Origin: Bin5 sp965232575
GTDB taxonomy: Bacteria; Chloroflexota; Anaerolineae; Caldilineales; Caldilineaceae
Assembly: GCA_965232575.1 (NCBI GenBank)
Contig: CBDDPZ010000008.1
Location: 1,116,001-1,180,000, forward strand
Length of the DNA: 64,000 bases
Reading direction: 5' to 3'
Shown here: piece by piece, positions 16,111 through 24,341 of the stretch
How positions within the stretch are numbered: the stretch's first letter is position 1
Layout of the letters: the number at the start of each line of letters is the position of its first letter
Program-made: the position numbers and the translations under genes
The notes under the pieces: generated by a model
Database searches by the model: none
What the model saw: only the letters and a program-made list of their open reading frames with translations
What the model was told of the DNA's origin: nothing

Positions 16111-17856
16111 ATGACTCTCGACGAACAGATCGAAGCCCTCCTTACACAAGCGCCCGGTTTTTGGCACCTCGACGCCTGCGGTGTCACCCGTAGCGAACGG
16201 CAGATTCCCGCCCTGCTGCACGGCACCGACCAGCCGCCCGCGGGGGACCGCCTCCAGCTCGTCCTCATCGGCGGCCTCTCCGGCAAACAGGAAGACGCCG
16301 ATGCCGCGCTTGCCGCGCTGCAGTCGTACAGCGCGGCGGCGGGCCTTTCCCTACGGTACGCGCTGAGCGCGGTGCCCTGCGGCAATCCGGATGGCCTCGC
16401 TTTGGGCGCGGCGCCCGAAAACGGCGCCGGCGGCAATCCCAGTACCGCCTACCCTCCCCCAGGAGATAGCTACTACGACGCCAACCCGGAAGCCCATTAC
16501 CTCTGGCGCTGGGTCAGCTTCCAGGGGCCGGACCTGGTCCTCGAAATCCGGACCGGCGAAGGCACGATTTGGGAGGGGTCTGCCCTCTGCCTGGAGCTGC
16601 TGTCGCAGTTCCGTTCCGTGCTGAATGCGTCTGAACTTCCGTCCGACAGCTCGCTCCTGGGCGCGCTGTCTACCGGCGAACCCAACCTGCTTCCGCCCGT
16701 TTTGAGCCTGCGCCTGACCTGCGCCGCGGCGGACCTGGAAGGCGAACTGGCCAAGCTGTGGACGGTTCTCGCGCAGGTGCCTGATTTTGCGTTGAGCCGA
16801 CGCCATCTGCCGGCCCTTGGCGAAACGCAAACAGCCCGCTCCCCCACGCGCAGCGCCCTGCAAACTCGCGCCGCCCGTTCGCCCCTGGACGTCGCCCGTA
16901 TTTTGGCAGGCGTATACGGCCATGAACTCGATCCGGTCATCTATACCCAGGGTGTCGCCGTCAGCGGACGGCTGCGTCTGGCACAACTGGACCCGGACGG
17001 AGACGATCCGTCAGCCGATATCGAAGCGATCGTCGCACCCTATATGTCTGGCTCTAAGCCGTGGTTTCCCGCCGGCGGCGATGGCGGCGCCAATCTGGCC
17101 GGCCTCGTCTGGGCAGATGAGTTGGCCGCAACAACCGGCAACGCCAGCTATGCCGACCTGCTCGTGCAAACGGCCGACCGCTACCGCTCCGCCCACGATA
17201 ACGGCGTGCCCACCCCGTCGAACCCCAACTACCAGGTCGAGGACATGTTCTTCACCGCGGCCGTGCTCGGCCGCGCCTTCAAGCTCACCGGCGACGACGC
17301 GTACCTGGATATCCTGACCCGCTTCCTGTTGGATGCCAACGTTCAGCAACCGGACGGGCTTTTCTGGCACGACCGCCGTACCCCCTTCTACTGGGGCCGC
17401 GGCAACGGCTTCGCGGCGCTGAGCTATGCCGAAACGCTGACCTACATGCCGGACAGCCATCCCGACCGGGCCGCTGTACTCGCGATCCACCGCCGCCATC
17501 TGCAGGCTCTGCGCGGCTACCAGCACCGCAGCGGCATGTGGCGCCAGGTCGTCAACGGCCCCGGCTCCTACCCCGAGATGACCGTTACCTGCATGGTCGG
17601 CTACGCCCTTGCCCGCGGTCTGCGCCGCGGCTGGCTCGACGCCGGCTACAAAGACATGCTGACCCGCGTCTGGCAAGGCGTCGCCGCCCGCATTGACGAC
17701 CACGGCGGCCTTGTCGACGTCTGCACCGGCACCGGCGTCCAGCAAAGCAAGCGCGACTACCTCGACCGCCCCGCCATATTCGGCCCCGATGAACGCGGCG
17801 GCGCCCTGTCACTCTGGTTCGTTACCGAAATGGAAAGCTTTCTGCGAGAATCCTGA
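16111..17856 (+). CDS. M14-peptidase-like domain fused to GH88/GH105 unsaturated uronyl hydrolase
   Basis: A 581-residue protein starting at the ATG at 16111 directly after a CCACTAACCACTGCCG spacer. Residues about 1-215 resemble a zinc-carboxypeptidase (M14) fold: RLQLVLIGGLSGK, VPCGNPDGLALG, YYDANPEAHYLWRW and PDLVLEIRTGE. The zinc ligands expected at the HG.E position and in the later 'vH.g' position are not present. Residues about 245-581 are a GH105-type (alpha/alpha)6 barrel (YQVEDMFFTAAVLGRAF, FWHDRRTPFYWGRGNGFAALS, MWRQVVNGPGSYPEMTVT). GH105 enzymes hydrolyse unsaturated uronic acids left by pectin or ulvan lyases. A palindromic element at 16786-16831 is translated in the linker (FALSRRHLPALGETQT). 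Confidence 0.8.
   Translation: MTLDEQIEALLTQAPGFWHLDACGVTRSERQIPALLHGTDQPPAGDRLQLVLIGGLSGKQEDADAALAALQSYSAAAGLSLRYALSAVPCGNPDGLALGAAPENGAGGNPSTAYPPPGDSYYDANPEAHYLWRWVSFQGPDLVLEIRTGEGTIWEGSALCLELLSQFRSVLNASELPSDSSLLGALSTGEPNLLPPVLSLRLTCAAADLEGELAKLWTVLAQVPDFALSRRHLPALGETQTARSPTRSALQTRAARSPLDVARILAGVYGHELDPVIYTQGVAVSGRLRLAQLDPDGDDPSADIEAIVAPYMSGSKPWFPAGGDGGANLAGLVWADELAATTGNASYADLLVQTADRYRSAHDNGVPTPSNPNYQVEDMFFTAAVLGRAFKLTGDDAYLDILTRFLLDANVQQPDGLFWHDRRTPFYWGRGNGFAALSYAETLTYMPDSHPDRAAVLAIHRRHLQALRGYQHRSGMWRQVVNGPGSYPEMTVTCMVGYALARGLRRGWLDAGYKDMLTRVWQGVAARIDDHGGLVDVCTGTGVQQSKRDYLDRPAIFGPDERGGALSLWFVTEMESFLRES
16786..16831. repeat. Short palindromic element inside the GH105 gene, with compensatory arm change
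   Basis: Left arm TTTGCGTTGAGCCGACGCC and right arm GGCCCTTGGCGAAACGCAAA. Relative to the copy at 13241, the left arm has C-to-T and the right arm G-to-A at the paired position, so pairing is kept. The element lies in frame between the M14-like and GH105 domains. Confidence 0.8.
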
Positions 17857-17909
17857 CTCGCTTGTCACAGTTCGCATTGACCACTAACTACTGCAGAAAG
17901 GAGGTAGAT

Positions 17910-19313
17910 ATGGCAGATGAGGATCTGGGCCTGATGGCTCATTTGCTGCGCCGGGCAGGGTTCGGCGCCAGCCGAGAAGAGCTCGAGGCCTACGCCGCAA
18001 AAGGGTACGACGAAGTCGTAGAAGATCTGGTGGACGAGGAGCGCTGCCCGCCGATCGACGAGGATATCATCAAGCGCTACTTTGGCGGTGAGGGGCCGGA
18101 AATCCGCTCCGGCACCTGGATCTACCGCATGATAAACAACCCGCGCCCGCTCGAAGAGAAGATGGCCCTCTTCTGGCATCACGTTTTCGCCACCGGCTAC
18201 GCCAAGGGTGAGCACGCCCTCGCCATGGACGACCAGATCGATCTCTTCCGCCGCATCGGCATGAGCAACATACGCGAGATTCTGCTCGAGCTCTCCATGA
18301 ACCCGGCGATGATCAACTGGCTCGACAACAACGAGAACATCAAGGGCGAACCCAACGAGAACTACGGCCGCGAGCTGCTTGAACTCTTCTCAATGGGCGT
18401 GGGCAACTACACCGAGGACGACATCAAGAACTGCGCGCTCGCATTTACCGGCTGGACTTTCGCGCAACCCGTTCCCCTCTATCCCCACGGCTTCTACTCT
18501 CCCGAATTCCTCTTCCGCGAAGAGGACCACGACTTTGGCGAGAAGACCTTCCTCGGCCACACCGGCAACTTCAACGGCGACGACATCATCGACATCATCG
18601 TCGAGCAGCCGGCAACCGCCCGCTTCATCTCCCGCCATCTCTACAACTTCTTCGTCGCCGACGAGCCGCAGGTTCCCTCCTGGAACGTGACGCCGCCCCA
18701 GGACCCGGACGCCATCGAAACCTTGGCAGACGCCTTTATGGAGTCAAATGGTGACATGCGTCACGTCCTGCGCACGCTCTTCAAGAGCGACTTCTTCAAG
18801 GCGGCCCGCTTCAAAAGGGTGAAAAGCCCCACCGAGCTGATCACCGGCGTTCTCAAGCTGGTCGGCACCAACCGCACACCTTCACCCGGCATGCCGCAAT
18901 ACCACAGAGCCGCCAAATTGATGGGCCAGGAACTCTTCAACCCGCCCACCGTCGAGGGCTGGCACACCGGCCAGGAGTGGATCGACGGCGGCATGCTCAC
19001 CGAACGCATCAATTTCGCCGTCGACGAAGTGGGCGACGCCAGCAAGCCGGGCATCCAAGCCGTCATCAAACGCCTGCGCGCCGCCGGCGACAGCCTCACC
19101 CCCGAGCAGTTCGTCGACAACTGTCTCGACCTCGCCGGCCCCGTGAACCTGGAAGACAAGACCCGCGCCGACCTCATACGCTTCGCCCAAAGCGGCGGCG
19201 ACCTTGTTTTCAGTTCAAACGGCAGCACCAACGGCGAAACCGAAGAAAGCACCGACCGCATCATCCTGATGCTCCAACTGATCGTCGCCTCCCGCGAATA
19301 CCAATTCGCCTGA
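17910..19313 (+). CDS. DUF1800 family protein
   Basis: A 467-residue DUF1800 protein. AGAAAGGAGGTAGAT precedes the ATG at 17910 and fixes the start. The family opening HLLRRAGFGASREELEAYAAKGY and the WHHVFAT, NWLDNNENIKGEPNENYGRELLELF and FTGWTF blocks are all present. Biochemical function is unknown; DUF1800 genes are typically paired with DUF1501, as here. Many relatives carry an export signal but none is visible at this start. The protein is encoded 55 nt after the GH105 gene and is probably part of the same transcript. Confidence 0.88.
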   Translation: MADEDLGLMAHLLRRAGFGASREELEAYAAKGYDEVVEDLVDEERCPPIDEDIIKRYFGGEGPEIRSGTWIYRMINNPRPLEEKMALFWHHVFATGYAKGEHALAMDDQIDLFRRIGMSNIREILLELSMNPAMINWLDNNENIKGEPNENYGRELLELFSMGVGNYTEDDIKNCALAFTGWTFAQPVPLYPHGFYSPEFLFREEDHDFGEKTFLGHTGNFNGDDIIDIIVEQPATARFISRHLYNFFVADEPQVPSWNVTPPQDPDAIETLADAFMESNGDMRHVLRTLFKSDFFKAARFKRVKSPTELITGVLKLVGTNRTPSPGMPQYHRAAKLMGQELFNPPTVEGWHTGQEWIDGGMLTERINFAVDEVGDASKPGIQAVIKRLRAAGDSLTPEQFVDNCLDLAGPVNLEDKTRADLIRFAQSGGDLVFSSNGSTNGETEESTDRIILMLQLIVASREYQFA

Positions 19314-19408
19314 CTTGCAGCTCTTAGCAACACCATCCCACTTAGACAGCCGGAAGGTGTTCACGAAAAACGAAAAACCAAAAACTGCAGTACAGAAAGG
19401 AAGTAAAG

Positions 19409-20542
19409 ATGGTCGACCACAAGAAAGACCCCGTCCTCGTTGTCGTACAGCTCAGCGGCGGCAACGACTTCATGAACACCGTCGTCCCCTATACCGCCGG
19501 CATCTACTACGACTCCAGGCCGGTCGTAGGCCTCAAAGAGGACGAAGTCCTGCCCATCCACGATACCCTCGCCTGGAACCCCAACTGCGAACCCCTGCAG
19601 CAGATGTACGAGGCCGGCGACATCGCAGTCGTCCAGGGCATCGGCTACCCCAACTCCAACCGCTCCCACTTCCGTGCCATGGACATCTGGCACACCTGTG
19701 AACCGATCGAAATCGGCACCGAAGGCTGGGTCGGCCGCATGATCCGCGAAATCGACCCCGGTGGCCACAATGTCCTCACCGGCGTCAACGTCGGCCAGGG
19801 CCTGCCCCGCGCCATGGCCGTGCCCGGCGTCCCCGTGACCTCCTTCGCCGACCTCGACACCTACGGCCTGCTCACCGGCATCGACGAACCCCGCCGTCGC
19901 ACCCAGGCGCTCGAAGTCTTCAAAGGCATGTACGGCCACGAGGTCGGTGCCGGCTACGTCATGGACTATCTCTCGCAGACCGGCCTTAACGTCATCCAGG
20001 GCACTGACGAACTCAAGAAGGCCAAAGAAGGCTACAGCTCGACCGTAGAGTACGGCGACAGCGCCATCGCCACCAGCCTGCGCGACGTCGCCCGCGTCCA
20101 TCTGGCCGGGCTCGGTACCCGCGTCTTTTACACCGCCCAAGGCGGCTATGACAACCACGCCAACGAGGTCCCCGACCATCCCAAGCTGCTCGCCGACCTC
20201 AGCACCGCCATCACCTCCTTCTTCGAGGACCTGCGCGCCCACAACGCCTCTTCCGAGGTCACCATGCTCGTCTTCACAGAGTTCGGCCGCCGCATCCGCG
20301 ACAACGCCAGCGGCACCGACCACGGCTCCGGCGGCGGCGCCTTCATCATCGGCGACCACGTCCAGGGCGGTCTCTACGCCCAATACCCCTCGCTCGACCC
20401 CGCCCGCTGGGTCCACGGCGAGGACATGGAGCACACTATCGACTTCCGCGGCATCTACGGCACCGTACTCGAACAGTGGATGGGCATCGACCCCACCCCA
20501 ATCGTCAACGGCCAATTTGAGCAAATCCACCCATACAGCTAA
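19409..20542 (+). CDS. DUF1501 family protein (sulfatase/phosphatase-fold-like)
   Basis: A 377-residue DUF1501 protein preceded by AAAGGAAGTAAAG. The conserved blocks VVVQLSGGNDFMNTVVPY, GYPNSNRSHFRAMDIWHT, TAQGGYDNHANEVPDH and FTEFGRRIRDNASGTDHG are seen; the acidic and histidine residues in them are like those of alkaline-phosphatase-superfamily metal sites. No Tat signal is visible although many DUF1501 proteins have one. It lies 96 nt after its usual partner DUF1800. Substrate unknown. Confidence 0.88.
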   Translation: MVDHKKDPVLVVVQLSGGNDFMNTVVPYTAGIYYDSRPVVGLKEDEVLPIHDTLAWNPNCEPLQQMYEAGDIAVVQGIGYPNSNRSHFRAMDIWHTCEPIEIGTEGWVGRMIREIDPGGHNVLTGVNVGQGLPRAMAVPGVPVTSFADLDTYGLLTGIDEPRRRTQALEVFKGMYGHEVGAGYVMDYLSQTGLNVIQGTDELKKAKEGYSSTVEYGDSAIATSLRDVARVHLAGLGTRVFYTAQGGYDNHANEVPDHPKLLADLSTAITSFFEDLRAHNASSEVTMLVFTEFGRRIRDNASGTDHGSGGGAFIIGDHVQGGLYAQYPSLDPARWVHGEDMEHTIDFRGIYGTVLEQWMGIDPTPIVNGQFEQIHPYS

Positions 20543-20619
20543 CAGTTCTCGGCACCTACCGAGCAAAACGGGGTTTACTAAAAACGAATAACTAAAAACT
20601 CAAAAAAAGGAGTACCACC

Positions 20620-21630
20620 GTGGGCAGACCATACGGTCTCTTACGCGCCGGGTTCCCCTTCCACAAGACGCTGGGAATGCGGCGGCTGACCAACTATCCC
20701 ATCGACCTCGCCTTCGGCAAGGAGGACCGCCTCTTCATCCTCTGCCGCAACGAGGGTACCGCCCTCGTCCGCAAATACAGCACCGAGGACGCAGACCTCG
20801 GCTCCTTCAGCATCTACGGCGACGACCCGGGCCAGGCCACCTGGCCGGTTACCATCCTCGCCGACGCCGACGAGAACCTCTACCTCACCGATGAGGCCCT
20901 CCACCGCGTCACAATCATCGACAACGAGGGCGAGCTGATCGACAGCTGGGGCGAGGAAGGCAGCGGGCCCGGCCAGCTCAACGGCCCCTCCGGCATGGCC
21001 TTCGACGCCGGGGGCAATCTCTACGTCGTCGACACACTCAACCACCGCGTCCAGAAGTTCACCCGCGAGGGCGGCCTCCTCGGCGGGTGGGGCAGCTACG
21101 GCTGCGGCGAGGGCGAGTTCAACATGCCCTGGGGCATCGCTGTCGACGAGGTAGGCGATGTCTACGTCGCCGACTGGCGCAACGACCGCGTCCAGAAGTT
21201 CAGCGGCGACGGCGAATTCAAGATGGCCGTCGGCGAGTCCGGCTGCGGCGACGGCCAGTTCAACCGTCCCAGCGGCGTCGACGTCGACAAGCACGGCGAC
21301 ATCTACGTCGTTGATCGCGGCAACAACCGCGTCCAGCTCTTCAACGAAGAGGGCCGCTACGTGCAGCAGTTCATCGGCGACGCTACCCTCTCCAAAGTGG
21401 CCATCTCCTACATGATGACCAACGCCTACCCCAACCGCCTGCGCGACATGGCCAAACTCGAAATCCAGAAGCTCCTGCGCTGGCCGCAGTCCGTCGTCGT
21501 CAGCGAAGACGGACTCATGTACGTGCCCGACACCGGCTCCTACCGCGTCCAGGTCTACAGAAAGGAGGCCGTCGAGCTCAACGAGCTCCAGTTCGCGCCC
21601 CCCCGCCGCGCGCCGGCCCTGAACATATAG
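20620..21630 (+). CDS. NHL-repeat beta-propeller protein
   Basis: A 336-residue protein started by GTG at 20620 behind AAAAAAAGGAG. It contains at least four NHL blades, for example GNLYVVDTLNHRVQKF, GDVYVADWRNDRVQKF, GDIYVVDRGNNRVQLF and a last GLMYVPDTGSYRVQVY. NHL propellers bind ligands or partners rather than doing catalysis in most cases. No signal peptide is evident. It follows DUF1501 by 78 nt, so the three genes form a DUF1800-DUF1501-NHL unit. Confidence 0.85.
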   Translation: MGRPYGLLRAGFPFHKTLGMRRLTNYPIDLAFGKEDRLFILCRNEGTALVRKYSTEDADLGSFSIYGDDPGQATWPVTILADADENLYLTDEALHRVTIIDNEGELIDSWGEEGSGPGQLNGPSGMAFDAGGNLYVVDTLNHRVQKFTREGGLLGGWGSYGCGEGEFNMPWGIAVDEVGDVYVADWRNDRVQKFSGDGEFKMAVGESGCGDGQFNRPSGVDVDKHGDIYVVDRGNNRVQLFNEEGRYVQQFIGDATLSKVAISYMMTNAYPNRLRDMAKLEIQKLLRWPQSVVVSEDGLMYVPDTGSYRVQVYRKEAVELNELQFAPPRRAPALNI

Positions 21631-21720
21631 CGCCCAAAAGACTCTGCAGCCAAAGCCAAATCGCGGCCGCACAGATAAGCCGCGCCCGTTACAAGGCCAA
21701 ACAACCTGTTCCCTCCTCTG

Positions 21721-21762
21721 ACCACCGACCACTCACCACTGACCACTCACCACTGCCGTTCC
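21721..21762. repeat. Heptad-type CCACTGA/CCACTCA spacer repeat
   Basis: Five tandem near-copies of ACCACTS (ACCACCG, ACCACTC, ACCACTG, ACCACTC, ACCACTG) end at CCGTTCC just before the conserved N-terminus of the ThDP enzyme. Shorter copies sit before starts at 5887, 9207, 12106, 16111, 17910, 46974 and 59729, and the reverse form near 25320-25360, 37322-37350 and 39787-39806. Confidence 0.65.
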
Positions 21763-23379
21763 GGTGGCGAAGCGCTTGTCCAAGGCCTCCTCTCCCACGG
21801 CATCGACACGATTTTCGGCCTGCCCGGCGTACAGAACGACCACTTTTACAACGCCGTCTACGATGCCGGCGACCAAATTCGCGCCATCCATACACGCCAT
21901 GAGCAGGGCGCAGCCTACATGGCCCTCGGCTACGCGCTCGCCTCCGGAAAGACCGGCGTCTATGTCGTCGTGCCCGGCCCCGGATTCCTCAACACCACCG
22001 CGGCGCTGGCAACCGCCTACGCGACACATGCGCCTGTACTCTGCCTCGCCGGCCAGATCCATATGGATCAGATCGGCCGCGGTTACGGAATGTTGCACGA
22101 GATCCCGGATCAGTTGGCCGTTATGCGTTCGTTGACCAAATGGACGCGGCGCGCCGAAAGCCCCGGCGAACTCCCGCAACTGCTGGCTACGGCGCTCAGC
22201 GAAATGCGTTCAGGCCGCCCGCGGCCCGTCGGGCTGGAGATGCCTATGAACGTCCTTTCCGGCAAGGCGGAGTTTGACGACAGTCCATTTCCCCTGACCG
22301 TGCGCCAGCCAGCAGTGGATACCGACACCATCGAAGAAGCGGCTCGGCTTTTGGGCAAGGCACGCAACCCCGTGATATTCATCGGTGGCGGCGCAATGGA
22401 CGCGGGCGAAGAGGTCCGCGCGCTGGCCGAAGCCCTCCAGGCGCCTGTCATCGCCAGCGGTCGCGGGCGAGGCATCCTCTCCAGCCGCCATCCCTTCAGT
22501 CACACCTACGCAGCCGGTGAACGCCTCTGGGAAAAGGCCGACCTGGCCATCGCCATCGGCACACGACTGACCAAGCCGTTTATTCAGTGGAAGCGCCCGG
22601 ACAATCTCTCTCTGATACGCATTGAAATCGCGCCGCAGGATTCAAGCTTCTTAGCCCCTGCAGCCGTGACAGTCGTTGCCGACAGCCAGGATGCCCTGCG
22701 TGCCCTGCTGCCGGTCCTGGCGCGCCACAACCTCCAGCGCCCTTCCCGCACCGCCGAAATGCTTGCCCTGCACAAGGAGATGGAAGAACTCTTTGACTCG
22801 TTCCAACCCCAGATGGACTTCATTCGCGCTATCCGCGACACCCTGCCGGATGATGGCATCTTTGTCGATGAGTTAACGCAGGTCGGGTATGCCAGCAACA
22901 TGGCTATGCCCGTTTACCAGCCGCGTACGTTCCTTACCCCCAACTATCAGGGTACGCTCGGATGGGGATTCCCCACCGCGCTCGGCGCTAAAGTAGCCGC
23001 CCCCGATCGCCCGGTCCTCTCCATCGCCGGCGACGGCGGCTTCCTCTACTGTGCAACGGAATTGGCCACCGCCGTACAGCATGGCATCAACACGGTTTCG
23101 GTCGTCTTCAACGATGGCGCCTACGGCAACGTGCGCCGCATGCAGAAAGAACTCTACGCCGGCCGCATCATCTCCTCAGACCTCGTAAACCCCGACTTTG
23201 TCGCCTTCGTCGAGTCCTTCGGCGCCATAGGCCTCCGCGTACACTCCGCCAACAGCCTGCGCGACGCCCTCACCGAAGCCTTCACCGCCGACCGGCCCGT
23301 AGTGATCGAAGTCCCGGTCGGAGAGATGCCCGGCCCCTGGCGGATGATGTACCCCAACGAGTTAGTGGTCGAAGAATGA
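21739..23379 (+). CDS. Thiamine-diphosphate-dependent enzyme (acetolactate-synthase-like), start codon unclear
   Basis: Three-domain ThDP enzyme. The N-terminal pyrimidine domain begins GGEALVQGLLSHGIDTIFGLPG at 21763 and has the catalytic Glu in RHEQGAAYMA (codon 21901-21903). The central domain shows NPVIFIGGGA, and the C-terminal PP domain shows GDGGFLYCATELATAVQHG and NDGAYGN. No ATG, GTG or TTG precedes this N-terminus in frame before a stop at 21676. Only CTG codons occur, the nearest at 21739, used here tentatively (546 residues). The first ATG, 21919, would remove the catalytic Glu. The enzyme would act on 2-keto acids; the specific reaction is unknown. Confidence 0.75.
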   Translation: MTTHHCRSGGEALVQGLLSHGIDTIFGLPGVQNDHFYNAVYDAGDQIRAIHTRHEQGAAYMALGYALASGKTGVYVVVPGPGFLNTTAALATAYATHAPVLCLAGQIHMDQIGRGYGMLHEIPDQLAVMRSLTKWTRRAESPGELPQLLATALSEMRSGRPRPVGLEMPMNVLSGKAEFDDSPFPLTVRQPAVDTDTIEEAARLLGKARNPVIFIGGGAMDAGEEVRALAEALQAPVIASGRGRGILSSRHPFSHTYAAGERLWEKADLAIAIGTRLTKPFIQWKRPDNLSLIRIEIAPQDSSFLAPAAVTVVADSQDALRALLPVLARHNLQRPSRTAEMLALHKEMEELFDSFQPQMDFIRAIRDTLPDDGIFVDELTQVGYASNMAMPVYQPRTFLTPNYQGTLGWGFPTALGAKVAAPDRPVLSIAGDGGFLYCATELATAVQHGINTVSVVFNDGAYGNVRRMQKELYAGRIISSDLVNPDFVAFVESFGAIGLRVHSANSLRDALTEAFTADRPVVIEVPVGEMPGPWRMMYPNELVVEE

Positions 23380-23442
23380 TCTTCTGAAAACCTGCACGAC
23401 GCATCCAAACCCTCGGAACGGCAGTTTTTAGTAGCCAGTAGT

Positions 23443-23475
23443 CAGTTTTTAGTAACGGCAACGGCGCGCCCCACT
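23443..23475. repeat. 33-bp repeat shared with 830-862
   Basis: The sequence CAGTTTTTAGTAACGGCAAC followed by GGCGCGCCCCACT is identical at 830-862. Both copies lie just outside a PhyH-like gene at either end of the carbohydrate cluster. It belongs to the intergenic TTTTTAGT/AACGGCAACGGC repeat material of this genome. Confidence 0.6.
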
Positions 23476-23493
23476 AAAAACTGAAAACCGCAG

Positions 23494-24264
23494 TTATCCA
23501 CTGCCCTTCGGCGGCTCCACCACGTTATAGAACCCCATATAGTCCTCGCCCTTCACCATCAGAACGTTGATCTGCTCGCGCCTGCCCACGTCCACAAAAG
23601 GCACCGTCAGCCGCGGCGTGATTCCGAAGCGACGCGACTCCGACCTGTTCGGCGGCGAATAGTGAAGCGTGCTCTCGTTAAAGAAGATAAACTCACCCGG
23701 CTTCAGTTCCAGATCGACCGCATCGCTGGCGTCGAAAGTCGATGGATCCACCCCTCTGCTGAAGATCTCCGCGTTCGGGTCTTCGATGTGCGGATACAGC
23801 CTCTTATGGCTCCCCGGCAGCACTTGCATACACCCGTTCGCCCGCGTCGTCTCATCCACCGCGATCCACGCCGACAAGATCACATTCGGCGACGGCTGAT
23901 AATACGCGCAGTCCTGGTGCCATGGCACCTCCGTATCCCAGTCCTCCTGCTCGCTCAGCGGCGCCTTGATCTGAAAATTCGTCCGCCACAGCACCAGATG
24001 CGGCCCCAGCAGGCTGGCCGCCCTTTCCACCAGGTTGGGATGGCTCAGCAGTTCATAGACGCAGCGGTTATCCAGGTGCCGGTTATGAAAATAGTCCTTC
24101 TCCGCCAGCCCCTGCGCTTTGCCCGGCTCCAGGATCTCCTCATCAATCCGCCGTCGCACCGCCGCCATCTCCTCCTCCGAAATAAGCGCAAAAGGCCCCA
24201 ACCACCCCTGTTGGTGATAGAGCCGGATCTCGTCTTTCGTGAGCGCTAGTTGGTTCGTGGTCAT
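23494..24264 (-). CDS. Phytanoyl-CoA dioxygenase (PhyH)-like protein
   Basis: A 256-residue PhyH protein. ATG at 24264 with GAGAGAA before it is preferred over a TTG at 24288 that would add eight residues. The Fe(II) ligands are visible: HxD in VPWHQDCAYYQ, the distal His in STLHYSPPNRSESRRFG, where the Arg normally binds 2-oxoglutarate. VLPGSHKRLYPH is the usual PhyH turn before the second half. It faces the + strand operon tail to tail. Substrate unknown. Confidence 0.88.
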   Translation of the reverse strand: MTTNQLALTKDEIRLYHQQGWLGPFALISEEEMAAVRRRIDEEILEPGKAQGLAEKDYFHNRHLDNRCVYELLSHPNLVERAASLLGPHLVLWRTNFQIKAPLSEQEDWDTEVPWHQDCAYYQPSPNVILSAWIAVDETTRANGCMQVLPGSHKRLYPHIEDPNAEIFSRGVDPSTFDASDAVDLELKPGEFIFFNESTLHYSPPNRSESRRFGITPRLTVPFVDVGRREQINVLMVKGEDYMGFYNVVEPPKGSG

Positions 24265-24341
24265 GGGGTTTCTCTCACATTGTTTCAATAGACGGAGGGA
24301 ATTGGGTCAACCCTGTTTGGAGCGTCTCAACTGCCGCGGGG

